Shown here one piece after another: positions 36,042 through 45,959 of a stretch of 64,000 nt of DNA. The notes below the pieces were generated by a model that was given only the letters and a program-made list of their open reading frames with translations, did no database searches and was not told the origin of the DNA. The stretch covers positions 1 to 64,000 of the forward strand of contig CAINUN010000083.1 in the NCBI GenBank assembly GCA_903853805.1, in the 5' to 3' direction. Source of the stretch: an uncultured Bacteroidota bacterium (GTDB lineage Bacteria > Bacteroidota > Bacteroidia > Chitinophagales > Chitinophagaceae). The position numbers and the translations under genes were made by a program. Numbering within the stretch: position 1 is the stretch's first letter; the number at the start of each line of letters is the position of its first letter.

Positions 36042-37220
36042 TTGAAACTGCTTTTTCTTGCAAATAGAATTCCTTATCCTCCATATCGTGGCGATAAACT
36101 CAAGATATTTAATCTAGCAAGTAGGCTTGCTGAAAAGCATGAATTGTTCTTACTGACATTTACTGAAACCGATGAAGACAAACAATATAAAAAAGAACTC
36201 GAAAAGGTTTTTAAGGAGGTTCATCTCGTACATTTTCCAAGATGGAAATCTTTATTACAATGCCTAAAACATTTGTTTAGTGATTTACCTTTTCAGGTTG
36301 CCTATTTTCAATCATCTGAATTAAGACATAAGCTCAAAAATTTGTTGCAGCAACATCAGTTTGACGGTATTCATGTACAACATTTACGAATGGCACCTTA
36401 TCTCATGAAGAGAAAAGACTTGCCTATCATACTTGATTTGCCAGATGCTTTTTCGCTTTATTGGGAAAGACGAAAGAACATTCATCGAGGTTATTTTCAA
36501 ACTTTGTTTGAAAATGAAGAACAAAAACGTGTGTTGCTTTTTGAAAAAAAAGCATTGAAGGAATTTAAGTATTCACTTGTTTGCTCACGAGAAGACTTAG
36601 AATATCTAAAACAGAAACATAAGATTCAAAATCTTAGGCTTTTGCCTAATGGTGTGGACCTAAAAACGTTTAAAGCAGACAAACATGATTATTCTCATAA
36701 CCACACTTTGCTTTTTACTGGCAATATGGATTATGAACCCAATGTGGATGCTGTGATTTATTTCACAAAAGAAATTTTGCCGTTAATTCATAGTCAGTTT
36801 CCTCAAGTGAAATTCATGATTGCGGGACAGAGACCTATTTTAAAAGTGCAAGAGCTTGCAAATGACAAAGTAGAAATTACTGGCTTTGTAAAAGACCTTG
36901 CAAAAGTTTACAATAGTGCAAGTATTGTGGTTGCCCCGTTAAGATTTGGAGCAGGCACACAAAACAAAGTGTTAGAAGCAATGGCAATTGGTATTCCAGT
37001 TGTTTGTTCTAACATTGGTTTTAAAGGATTAGGGATTGAAAGTGGAGAAGGTGCTTTTATGCAAACGGAGGCAGCCTCATTTGCACAGTCTGTTTGTGCA
37101 TTATTAGCTTCAGAAAATCTCCGAAAGCAAACAGGAGAAAAAGGGAAAGAAATAATCCAAAAAAAATTTGACTGGGATGTAATTGCCAATCAATTGGAAT
37201 TATTATTTAAAGAAATATAG
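36042..37220 (+). CDS. Glycosyltransferase (GT4 type, TIGR03087-like)
   Basis: This 392-aa GT-B enzyme starts with TTG (KLLFLANRIPYPPYRGDKL), the typical opening of the TIGR03087 group. The donor-binding C-terminal half has LLFTGNMDYEPNVDAV, VEITGFVKDL, then IVVAPLRFGAGTQNKVLEAM. Many relatives sit in exosortase-linked exopolysaccharide loci, but no such genes are here. The substrates are unknown. It lies 12 nt downstream of ribBA. Confidence 0.85.
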   Translation: MKLLFLANRIPYPPYRGDKLKIFNLASRLAEKHELFLLTFTETDEDKQYKKELEKVFKEVHLVHFPRWKSLLQCLKHLFSDLPFQVAYFQSSELRHKLKNLLQQHQFDGIHVQHLRMAPYLMKRKDLPIILDLPDAFSLYWERRKNIHRGYFQTLFENEEQKRVLLFEKKALKEFKYSLVCSREDLEYLKQKHKIQNLRLLPNGVDLKTFKADKHDYSHNHTLLFTGNMDYEPNVDAVIYFTKEILPLIHSQFPQVKFMIAGQRPILKVQELANDKVEITGFVKDLAKVYNSASIVVAPLRFGAGTQNKVLEAMAIGIPVVCSNIGFKGLGIESGEGAFMQTEAASFAQSVCALLASENLRKQTGEKGKEIIQKKFDWDVIANQLELLFKEI

Positions 37221-37237
37221 TCTTATTTCTTTATGAG

Positions 37238-37558
37238 CTACCATATTAAATCATCTTCAACAACAAAATTGGTCTGCTTATTTTCAGTTCTTGATATTGC
37301 TTTTTGAAGTTGTCGTTCATAAATGAGAAGAGCCAAATTGTCAATTGCATGCTCATTATCAAGCAAAGCCAACTTTGTTTTTTGTTCAGGAATATCAAGT
37401 CTATAAAGCGTTTGAAAAAACGTTTCAGCATTTCCATGAAGTAACTCTGATATTTTAAGCTTAAGTAATTGAAGAATCACGTCTTCATTAATCGTTTCTG
37501 GAATTGATAAATAAAAATCCTTCTGAAGCGCAGCCAGTATTTCTTCTTCAATTGCCAT
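37238..37558 (-). CDS. Conserved hypothetical, helical
   Basis: This 106-aa acidic, mostly helical protein has no signal or TM. Recognisable stretches are ISELLHGNAETFFQTLYRLD and NLALLIYERQLQKAI. No family is recognised. It follows the terminator of the PKD protein gene and converges with the glycosyltransferase gene. Confidence 0.65.
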   Translation of the reverse strand: MAIEEEILAALQKDFYLSIPETINEDVILQLLKLKISELLHGNAETFFQTLYRLDIPEQKTKLALLDNEHAIDNLALLIYERQLQKAISRTENKQTNFVVEDDLIW

Positions 37559-37587
37559 TTACTTTTGTAATTTGAATAGTTAAAAAT

Positions 37588-37619
37588 AAGAAAAGAGCCG
37601 TTATCACGGCTCTTTTCTT
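37588..37619 (-). terminator. Terminator of PKD protein gene
   Basis: A perfect 13-bp stem (AAGAAAAGAGCCG / CGGCTCTTTTCTT) with a 6-nt loop lies 20 nt downstream of the stop on the minus strand. Confidence 0.9.
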
Positions 37620-37639
37620 ATTTAAGCAAATATATTTAA

Positions 37640-38959
37640 CTATCGAAGAAGCGTCACATTGTCTTGATATTTTTCTGAATTTCCATCTTTAAAATCTACA
37701 CTAATCAAGTAGATGTAAACACCACTTGGTTGGTCTTTGTCATTAAACTTACCATCCCATCCACGTCCGTCAATTTTGGTTGTTTCAAAAATAAGTTCAC
37801 CCCAACGATTGAAAATAGACATCTTGAAATTTGTAGCTCCTCTAGATAATAATTGACGAGGAAGAAAATAGTCATTCATACCATCTCCATTTGGTGTGAA
37901 ACTATTAGGAATATCAAGGTAGCAATCTTTAAATACTTCGATGCTGTCTGAATTTTCGCATCCATCTAGAGTAACTTTGGTAGTATAAATACCGGGGTGT
38001 CTTGCCATAATAGAAGAAGATGTTTCTCCAGTATTCCAAAACCAAGATGCAGTTGGATTTCCCGCATTGATAAAGTCACCAATTAATAATGGTGAACTAT
38101 TTGGACACATGGTTGTGTCAGGTCCAAGGTTGATAACGGGGAACGGTCTTATAACCATACTTTTTGTAAAAGTTGCATCAGGGCAATTACGGTATTGAGC
38201 AATAAAATTAATCGAGAAATTACCAGCTGTATCATAAGCATGTAAAATATTTTCTTTATTAAGGAAGAAATTACCATCACCAAAATCCCAAATAATCCTA
38301 GTGAGTCCTGACTTAAGGTAATCGCCAAAGAACGTTATACCTTTTCCTTCACAAAGAATTGAATCTGACATTGTAAAATTGGCATAAGGGATTGTATCCA
38401 CTACAATTGGCATATAGAACGTATCAAAACAAGGGATATCATCTTTAACAACCATCATCACTTGATAAGTTCCTGGAATTGGATAAACATGAGTAGGGTT
38501 AGTAGACGTTGCTGTAGTACTGTCGCCAAAATCCCAATAATAAGTAGCATTAGTACCTGAAGATTGGTTAGTAAAAGTCAAAAGCTGATTAGCACAAGCA
38601 CTATCATCATCTACTTTGAACAATGCTTTTATTGGATGCATGGTATTTACTTGGTGAGTTACCGAGTCTTTACAAATACCATTTGTAACTACAAGTTTTA
38701 CATTGTAAACCCCTTGTGTTAGGTAAATATGAGTAGGTTTTGCGGCTGTATCGCCAGTACCATCTCCGAAATACCATTTATTAAAGGTGTTTTGAACAGA
38801 ATTATTTTTAAAAACAACGGTATCTTCAGAACAACCTTTATGCAACTTAAAAGTAAACGCAGCAATGACTGGAGGGTCAACTAAATTGATGGGACCCACA
38901 ACATTTGAAAAACAAAGTCCTTTGAAAACAATAATGCTATCATAAACACCTGCTGATAA
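37640..38959 (-). pseudogene. PKD/gliding-motility C-terminal surface protein, 3' part
   Basis: This is the downstream part of a large surface protein, in frame with the gene ending at 38960. After the TGA the frame continues LSAGVYDSIIVFKGLCFSN and then runs into several PKD domains (YYWDFGDSTTATSTNPTHVY, IIWDFGDGNF). It ends in a gliding-motility-associated type B sorting domain (NSFTPNGDGMNDYF, FNRWGELIFET, GWDGKFNDKDQPSGVYIYL). Only from the ATG at 38899 could it be translated separately, and then without a signal peptide, so it would not be exported. Confidence 0.85.
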
Positions 38960-40090
38960 TCAACCCATGCTGATATAACCATAGATCGTTGAGGTAACTG
39001 CTACAGGCGGTTGCTGAACTCCGTTCTTTTTATAATGAACACTATAAATTTGGTTTGGGTCTAACCCATACAATGTATAAAAGCCGTTAGTTCCTCCACA
39101 AGTGGTAGGATTCCCTTTAGAAGCAGGAAAATTAGGATTATTAGGTTGAGGATTAATATTGGTGATAGTAGGACCGCCTCCGATTGATACTGTAACTGTA
39201 TCTCTTAAAGTATCTGCACATTTAACTGTCTCTGCCACATAAAAAGTTGTATTTGCTGGAGAAACAGAAATAGATGTTCCTGTACCAATTAACGTTGTAC
39301 CATTTGCATACCAACTAATTGTTGAGCCAGGTGATGGGATTGGTGCGTATGGGATTGGGATTATATTAAAGGTTGAAGTCGAAATAGGGATAAATCTATG
39401 ACTACTTTGAACTGCAGACCATTGAGTTGGATAATTTCTTCCGGTAACCCAATATGCTAATGTACCTGTATTATCTTGAACGCCTTCTATTGCAGCGCCT
39501 GTATTCCATGTTGGACAGTTTGGTGCATTACCTATATGAACTTCAATTTCATTACTAGTTTCGTAAAGAATAATTTGGAATGAAGCTAGTAAAGTTGTGC
39601 AACTAAACATGGCACAACCGCAGAAATTGATAACATATTTTCTATTTGGGGCAGTTCCAATTGTAGCAGTTTCAATTACACCAGGTGATGTTGTAAGTCC
39701 AGGATATATGTCGCAATAAAAACCCATAATGGAGTTAAGAACATTTGTATTTCCTGGAATTGCTGAAGTGATAGACCATGGAGAAAATGCACTCGCGTTT
39801 GCAACATTAAAACTGATATAACCGTTCTGAGAAACTACACAACTTGTATAATTATTCCCAAAGAAATTAAATGAGAAGCCTAAATTCTGTACTGGTGAAT
39901 AGGAATCGTCTAATGAAGGAAAAGCAAGAGGTGTCAACACCCCTGAACCAATAGTTGCTTGTAATGTTGTACTTGTATTTGGACAAATAGTAGTGTCTGG
40001 TGTAGTTATTTGCAACTGAGCCTTTGTTTGAATGCTCATAAAAAACAGCACAACAATTAGGCACTGGGAATAACGTATCATTAATCGCAT
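38960..40090 (-). pseudogene. PKD surface protein, 5' part (interrupted by in-frame TGA)
   Basis: This 376-aa part has a signal peptide (QCLIVVLFFMSIQTKAQ). It contains an Ig-like start (TTPDTTICPNTSTTLQAT), then a jelly-roll-like region and an Ig-like motif (AETVKCADTLRDTVTV). It stops at TGA 38962-38960 in the middle of a typical linker, GYISMG-stop-LSAGVYDSI. One base change (GGA to TGA) explains the stop. The whole reading frame from 40090 to 37640 would encode about 816 aa. Both halves are otherwise undamaged. Confidence 0.85.
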
Positions 40091-40236
40091 AGTTTTACGA
40101 ATTAGCTTAGTTAAGACAGAAAAAATGATGTTTTCGTTGGCTCTAAATTAGTTGATTTTGAAATAATAATTCAAAAAAACATGATAATCTTATTTTAATG
40201 CCTCTATATCCTTCTTATATCCTAACATTTTATCTC

Positions 40237-42216
40237 TCAAACGTGCGGCTTCCATAAAGTCAGTTTCCTTTGCAGCTTTCCCATTTTCGTTTTTGTTTGA
40301 ATGATAAGCTGCTCTAATTCAGCTCTAGTTTTATAAACCGACTCTTCTTCTGCAGCAATATTAAAACTGTCATCAGTAATGGCATATTTGCTGTTTTCAT
40401 CGAAACCTTTGATGTCTAAAACAGAAGTTTGTCCAAAAATTTGTTGTTTACTTTTTTGAATAGTTGTTGGCGTAATGCCGTGTACCAAGTTATACATAAT
40501 TTGTTTTTCTCTTCTGCGTTCAGTTTCGTCTATGGTTCGTTGCATGCTTTTAGTTATTTTATCAGCATAAAAAATAACCATGCCATTTACATTTCTTGCA
40601 GCTCTTCCTGCCATTTGGGTAAGCGATCGTTCATTTCTTAAAAACCCTTCTTTATCAGCATCAAGAATAGCCATCAAAGAAACTTCAGGTAGGTCCAAGC
40701 CTTCTCTTAAAAGATTCACCCCAACCAAGACATCAAAAGTTCCCAATCTTAATTCTCTTAATATTTCTACTCGTTCAAGTGCATCAATTTCAGAGTGGAT
40801 AAATCGTGAATTGACGTCAATCCTTTTCAAATATTTATCCAATTCTTCTGCCATTTTTTTGGTGAGGGTGGTTACCAAAACACGATCACCATTTTTCACT
40901 CTTTTGTCAATTTCATCCAGTAAATCATCTATTTGATTAATACTCGGACGTACTTCAATAGGTGGATCGAGCAAGCCGGTTGGGCGAACAATTTGTTCTA
41001 TCACCACCCCTTCACATTGTTCTAATTCATAAGGACCAGGAGTTGCGCTAACAAAAACAATTTGATTGAGCACATTTTCAAACTCATGAAAATTTAAAGG
41101 GCGATTATCTAATGCAGATGGCAATCGAAAACCATAATCTACCAAGTTCATTTTTCTGCTACGGTCGCCACCATACATACCACCAATTTGTGGAATAGTA
41201 ACGTGGCTTTCATCTATAATCAATAAAAAATCTTTTGGAAAATAATCTATCAAACAAAATGGTCTTGTTCCGGGTTCTCTTCTGTCCAAAAACCGAGAAT
41301 AATTTTCAACACCGCTGCAATAGCCTAATTCTTGAATCATTTCCAAATCATAAGATACACGCTCTTTGATTCGTTGTGCTTCTACATGCTTACCAATACT
41401 TTTAAAATATTCCGACTGAGCAAACATTTCATCTTGAATTTCATGAATGATTTGCGCCATTTGGTCTTTGGGTGCTATATATAAATTAGCAGGAAAAACA
41501 GCTGCGTTTTCCATAGGCGCAATTCGCTTACCAGATTCTATTTCAAAGCTTTCTATCTCATCAATTTCGTCTCCAAAAAAACTGATTCGATATCCATAAT
41601 CTACATAAGGCAGGTTGATATCAATCGTATCTCCTTGCACTCGGAAAGTACCCCTTGCAAATTCCCCTTGACTTCGATTGTACAACGCATTTACTAAGGA
41701 ATGAAGAAAGAAGTTTCTAGAAATTTTATCTCCTTTAGAAATGCGGATGATGCTGTTTTCATATTCAGCAGGATTTCCTATTCCATATATACAAGACACA
41801 GAAGCCACCACGATAATATCACGTCTACCACTCAGCAAACTTGAAGTTGCTCTAAGTCTTAATTTCTCCAATTCTTCATTGATAGAAAGGTCTTTTTCGA
41901 TATAGGTGTTGGATGTTGGAATATAAGCTTCAGGCTGATAATAATCGTAGTAAGAAACAAAATACTCAACTGAATTTTTAGGAAAAAACTGACGAAACTC
42001 ACCATATAATTGCGCTACCAACGTCTTGTTGTGGGTGAGAACCAAGGTAGGTTTTTGAACTTGTTGAATAACGTTGGCAATCGTAAAAGTCTTTCCCGAC
42101 CCTGTGACACCCAAAAGGGTTTGAAATGGTTCTCCCATAACAATTCCTTCCGTAAGGTGATGAATTGCTGCGGGTTGGTCACCGGCGGGTTGAAAAGGAC
42201 TTTCGAGTTGAAACAT
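40237..42216 (-). CDS. uvrB: UvrB excinuclease subunit, C-terminus lost by frameshift
   Basis: This DNA-damage recognition helicase starts at MFQLESPFQPAGDQP. It has Walker A GVTGSGKTFT (about 34-43), the beta-hairpin region YYDYYQPEAYIP and motifs LLIIDESHVT and GVNLLREGLDLPEV. The frame ends after 659 aa with LTLWKPHV, which is not UvrB-like. Reading one base over continues KAAKETDFMEAARLRDKM to a stop at 40190, restoring the UVR domain (675 aa). One missing A in the A5 run (plus-strand T5, 40290-40294) explains it. The lost domain normally binds UvrC. Confidence 0.93.
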   Translation of the reverse strand: MFQLESPFQPAGDQPAAIHHLTEGIVMGEPFQTLLGVTGSGKTFTIANVIQQVQKPTLVLTHNKTLVAQLYGEFRQFFPKNSVEYFVSYYDYYQPEAYIPTSNTYIEKDLSINEELEKLRLRATSSLLSGRRDIIVVASVSCIYGIGNPAEYENSIIRISKGDKISRNFFLHSLVNALYNRSQGEFARGTFRVQGDTIDINLPYVDYGYRISFFGDEIDEIESFEIESGKRIAPMENAAVFPANLYIAPKDQMAQIIHEIQDEMFAQSEYFKSIGKHVEAQRIKERVSYDLEMIQELGYCSGVENYSRFLDRREPGTRPFCLIDYFPKDFLLIIDESHVTIPQIGGMYGGDRSRKMNLVDYGFRLPSALDNRPLNFHEFENVLNQIVFVSATPGPYELEQCEGVVIEQIVRPTGLLDPPIEVRPSINQIDDLLDEIDKRVKNGDRVLVTTLTKKMAEELDKYLKRIDVNSRFIHSEIDALERVEILRELRLGTFDVLVGVNLLREGLDLPEVSLMAILDADKEGFLRNERSLTQMAGRAARNVNGMVIFYADKITKSMQRTIDETERRREKQIMYNLVHGITPTTIQKSKQQIFGQTSVLDIKGFDENSKYAITDDSFNIAAEEESVYKTRAELEQLIIQTKTKMGKLQRKLTLWKPHV

Positions 42217-42306
42217 TGAGAATAAAATTAAGGGTTTTAGAAAATGTATAATTAACGTTGAAAGCCAATACTCGAATTTACTAACAGAATAAATAGTAAA
42301 CAAACA

Positions 42307-42314
42307 TAGCTTTG
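42307..42314 (+). promoter_or_regulatory. -7 box of exported protein gene
   Basis: TAGCTTTG matches TAnnTTTG and ends 18 nt before ATG 42333. No good -33 element is seen. Confidence 0.35.
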
Positions 42315-42332
42315 CAAACAAAATAAATTACT

Positions 42333-43106
42333 ATGCCTACTAAATTTCTGTTTGTTTGTCTCTTAGCACTTTCTTCTTTTGCTCATGCACAAAATTCGGT
42401 TACAGTCAATGATTTTTCACAATCTCCAGCATTTGCTGATGCAAAGCTCACCATTAAAGAGGTGAAGGCAATTCCATCAGGAGATTCAGTAAGAATTACT
42501 TTTAGTTTTGACGTAAAAAACTATCAACTAAAAAATCAAACTGATGATGCTATAGGAAAAATGTGTAGCAATTCCGATAAAGGTCAACACATTCATTTCA
42601 TTCTCGACAACAAACCTTACGTAGCACTTTATGAACCTAAACAAGAAATAATTTTAGCCAAAAACTCAGAACATTATGTGCTTTGTTTCCTTTCACGCTC
42701 TTATCATGAGTCTTTAAAACAAAAAGGTGCGTCTGTACTTTACCATTTCAAAATAAATGAAAATGGGAACTTGGTAAAAATGAAAGAACCTAAAACACCG
42801 ATGGTTTTTTATAGCCGTCCAAAAGGGGACTATTTAGGAAAAGATGCAGTCAATGTGTTGTTTGATTTTTATGTTTGGAATGCAAAACTTGGCAAGCATT
42901 ACAAAGTAAAAGCTGACATTACTTCTGCCGGTAATAATACATCTGTAAGTATTGATAATTGGAAAGCTTATTCGCTTAAAAATCTTTCTATGGGAAAGAA
43001 TTCTATTAAACTCACACTTGTTGATAGTAAAGGGAATAAAGTAGAAGGACCTCAAACCGAAGTCAATCGCGATTTTAATCTTGCAGAGCAAGAAGGAAGG
43101 AAATAG
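42333..43106 (+). CDS. Exported hypothetical protein
   Basis: This 257-aa protein has a signal peptide (FLFVCLLALSSFAHAQ). It has two beta-rich halves. The first contains GQHIHFILDNKPYVALYEPK, a pattern seen in copper- or ligand-binding beta-sandwich domains of Bacteroidota. The second ends with YSLKNLSMGKNSIKLTLVDS, an Ig-like strand set. The function is unknown. It is divergent from uvrB. Confidence 0.7.
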   Translation: MPTKFLFVCLLALSSFAHAQNSVTVNDFSQSPAFADAKLTIKEVKAIPSGDSVRITFSFDVKNYQLKNQTDDAIGKMCSNSDKGQHIHFILDNKPYVALYEPKQEIILAKNSEHYVLCFLSRSYHESLKQKGASVLYHFKINENGNLVKMKEPKTPMVFYSRPKGDYLGKDAVNVLFDFYVWNAKLGKHYKVKADITSAGNNTSVSIDNWKAYSLKNLSMGKNSIKLTLVDSKGNKVEGPQTEVNRDFNLAEQEGRK

Positions 43107-43143
43107 TAAGCAACATTTCTTTTATTGGAATTTAATTTTCCGT

Positions 43144-44505
43144 TTACACTTCTTTCCCTTTCCATTTTTTACTTCTTAAATAGAAGAAAGAAATGACAAG
43201 AAGCGAAATCCAATAAACATACTCAGACCCCCACGCCCATGTAAGCGATAATTTCATTTTCTCAATGACAAAGTAACAATATAGGAGATATAAAAAGATA
43301 GCAGTAATTTCCATCGTGAGATTCATAATAGTATTACCAGTGCCCACCACTGCGTTAAACAATACTGTAGAAGCCGACATGATTATTGTAGAGCCTAATA
43401 CAAGAAACATTGCCGGTTTTGCAAGCGCAATAATTGCAGAATCGTTTCTATAAATGCCAATAAAACTCTCAGAAAAAATAAAAACAAGCAGACAAATACT
43501 AAAGGCGTAAACAAAGCTAAGTGTAGCAATTTTTTTGACGAGATTCATTACTTGATTGCTTTTGCCTTGTCCAATAATATTGCTCACCATATTGTTGCTT
43601 ACAGCACTGAATGCCCAAATACCAACCCAAATAAACCCAAACATGCTCCGTATTATTTGAGAAGCAGCCAATTCTCGATTGCCTAAATGCTCAACATAAA
43701 AGAAGAAAATCTGCCAACCACCGATGCTGAATAAATACTGGATAATCAATGGAGATGCTACTTTCAAACTGTTCTTAGATAAAGCAACATCAAAACTCAT
43801 TTGTTTATGAATAGGATATGTATGATGAAACCTGTTGAAAAAAAACACAGAAAACATTACCAAACATTGAACCAACTCAGCGAGAATAGAAGCAACGGCT
43901 GCACCTACAATGCCCATGATAGGAAAACCTGCATGCCCGAAAATGAGTAGGTAATCAAAAAGAATATTGACTACTGTTGCGGCTAATGAACCATAAACCA
44001 AAAACCTCGACTGTTGAATGGAAATGAAAAACCCATTGAGCAATTGTGTGAGCATGAGAAAAGGTAAGCCCCATACTCTAATGTATAAAAAATTAACACT
44101 GCTTGAAATGTTTTGTTGGTCGTGAAGACTGAAACTAAAAATGATAGGTGCCAGCCAAAGACAAAGCATCATCATGCCCATACTGCAAAGAAATGAAAGT
44201 AATAAACCAGTAGAAAGAGAAGCAGCAAGTCCTCTACTATCTCCTTCACCAGCACGCCTACTAAACATGATTTGCATACCATTGCTCAAACCATAACCCA
44301 CCATAGCAAAAGTGAGATAAAAGATTCCCGCCACTCCATTTACACGAAGCTCCAACTCTCCAAATTTCCCGAGGAAAATGGAGTTAGCCACAAAACTTAT
44401 TTGCGGAATAATTTGCGCAAACAAAATGGGCAATGCAAGGCGAATAATGTATTTATTGGAGATGACTGCTTTCACAAAAATTGAAATCGGGAGTAAGATA
44501 AGCAC
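43144..44505 (-). CDS. MATE family efflux transporter
   Basis: This 453-aa protein has twelve predicted TM helices. It has the MATE opening LALPILFAQIIPQISFVANS and GVAGIFYLTFAMVGYGLSNG. The second half has the symmetry-related VASPLIIQYLFSIGGWQIFF. MATE proteins export drugs or metabolites using sodium or proton gradients. The substrate cannot be told. Confidence 0.9.
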   Translation of the reverse strand: MLILLPISIFVKAVISNKYIIRLALPILFAQIIPQISFVANSIFLGKFGELELRVNGVAGIFYLTFAMVGYGLSNGMQIMFSRRAGEGDSRGLAASLSTGLLLSFLCSMGMMMLCLWLAPIIFSFSLHDQQNISSSVNFLYIRVWGLPFLMLTQLLNGFFISIQQSRFLVYGSLAATVVNILFDYLLIFGHAGFPIMGIVGAAVASILAELVQCLVMFSVFFFNRFHHTYPIHKQMSFDVALSKNSLKVASPLIIQYLFSIGGWQIFFFYVEHLGNRELAASQIIRSMFGFIWVGIWAFSAVSNNMVSNIIGQGKSNQVMNLVKKIATLSFVYAFSICLLVFIFSESFIGIYRNDSAIIALAKPAMFLVLGSTIIMSASTVLFNAVVGTGNTIMNLTMEITAIFLYLLYCYFVIEKMKLSLTWAWGSEYVYWISLLVISFFYLRSKKWKGKEV

Positions 44506-44579
44506 AAAGCTTTGGTTGATGTCATGGCTTTTCTTGATTAGAATTTCACAAAATAATTCTACTATTGTATTGCCATTTT

Positions 44580-45422
44580 ATGATAGAAACATCTTCCAGC
44601 GTAGTCAACTATAAAACATACAATGTGGTAGAGGGCGATGCCCTGCTGGCACAAGTATCAAAAATTATTTGTGTCATTCTTCCCAAAGGATTCGTAATCG
44701 GTGGATTCAGCGACCGTGGCGATATGCTCATGATTCGTTATAACGACTATCCAAAAGATTTACAAGATTGGGTTCCTGATTTTTTTGATCATCGTTTTGC
44801 TGAAGAACCTCTTTTACAAAGACCTGAATTGGTGGTGGCTATTTATGTACTTTCCCATAAAAACATGTTGGTACCTAATAACCTTTATGATCCCGTAACT
44901 GCTAGTACTTGGTTGAAAAAAATATTTTTTATTGAAGAAAGCGAATCCATAGACCAATTCAATATTCAAGAAGAAAAAGCAACTTACCTTTTTGCTTGGC
45001 CATCTGCCATCAAAGGACTTGCTGCTCGCTATTGTCCCAATGCAAGGTTCTTGCCATTAGGCGCTTTTCAATTCACTCAATTATACAAAGCTGAAAGTGC
45101 TTTTCAAATTGCTCTGACTGGCAATATGATAGCAGCTACCTACTACAAACACAGAACGCTACAATGGCATCAGGCTTTTCAATACCAAACGGTAGAAGAT
45201 ATTGCCTACAAATTGTTGCAAGTGTGCAAGGAGTTTAACCAACCAATTGATGAAGTGGAAGTGTTTTATACTACAGCATTTAACGACTTGAATAGAGTTG
45301 CAGATGACCTCACTCAATATATTCCCAACATCAAAGCAATGGAAGCAGGTGTGATGGTAACAAACCCTGATTGGGCATCAACCGTAAGTTTGTTTCAAAG
45401 ACTATATACATGCGCATTGTAG
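44580..45422 (+). CDS. DUF3822 family protein
   Basis: This protein of about 280 aa starts at MIETSSSVVNYKTYNV. The family pattern includes GGFSDRGDMLMIRYNDYPKD and ALTGNMIAATYYKHRTLQWH. DUF3822 is a Bacteroidota family that appears related to the actin/RNase H-like fold, with no established function. Its 3' end overlaps rsmD by 13 nt, followed by coaD, so it is probably co-translated with them. Confidence 0.8.
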   Translation: MIETSSSVVNYKTYNVVEGDALLAQVSKIICVILPKGFVIGGFSDRGDMLMIRYNDYPKDLQDWVPDFFDHRFAEEPLLQRPELVVAIYVLSHKNMLVPNNLYDPVTASTWLKKIFFIEESESIDQFNIQEEKATYLFAWPSAIKGLAARYCPNARFLPLGAFQFTQLYKAESAFQIALTGNMIAATYYKHRTLQWHQAFQYQTVEDIAYKLLQVCKEFNQPIDEVEVFYTTAFNDLNRVADDLTQYIPNIKAMEAGVMVTNPDWASTVSLFQRLYTCAL

Positions 45423-45958
45423 GTGGCGAGTTTAGTGGCAGAAGATTCAATCCTCCTGCAAATATTCCTGCGCGACCTACTACAGATGTTGCTAAAGAGG
45501 GACTATTCAATACGCTTGAAAACCTCCTCGATTTTGAACATGCAAAAACCTGCGACATATTTGGTGGTACGGGCAGTATCAGCTACGAATTAGCTTCTCG
45601 TGGTGCAACCGATTTAACGCTTATTGAGCGAGATGCCACAAGCATTCTTTTCATTAAAAAGACGGCGCAAGCATTGGGGATTTATGATAAAATGAACATC
45701 ATTAAGGGCGATGTGTTTCGGTTTATGAAACAAAGTACCGAACGATATCATTTTATTTTTGCAGGACCTCCTTATGCCTTAGAAAACATTGACGAACTCC
45801 CATTGCTAGTGTTCGAAAAAAACATGCTGCTTCCCTATGGGATTTTTGTATTGGAACACACCCCGCGCAACGATTACCAACAACATCCTCATTTTATGAG
45901 AATGAAAAATTATGGCACCACCGTTTTTAGTTTTTTTAAACAACCAACCGAAGCATAA
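45410..45958 (+). CDS. rsmD: RsmD family 16S rRNA (guanine966-N2)-methyltransferase
   Basis: This 182-aa methyltransferase starts MRIVGGEFSGRRFNPP, typical of RsmD, then RPTTDVAKEGLFNTL and the SAM-binding DIFGGTGSISYELASRG. The catalytic motif IV reads IFAGPPYAL rather than the usual DPPY, so the Asp is replaced by Gly. If the motif is correct, activity may differ or another residue may compensate. It overlaps DUF3822 by 13 nt and is followed by coaD after 1 nt. Confidence 0.88.
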   Translation: MRIVGGEFSGRRFNPPANIPARPTTDVAKEGLFNTLENLLDFEHAKTCDIFGGTGSISYELASRGATDLTLIERDATSILFIKKTAQALGIYDKMNIIKGDVFRFMKQSTERYHFIFAGPPYALENIDELPLLVFEKNMLLPYGIFVLEHTPRNDYQQHPHFMRMKNYGTTVFSFFKQPTEA

Positions 45959-45959
45959 C

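Noticed and set aside
38960-38962. TGA recoding (genetic code change or selenocysteine)
   Set aside because: Several other genes here end in TGA, and the position is a linker where Gly is expected; no SECIS-like context was evident.
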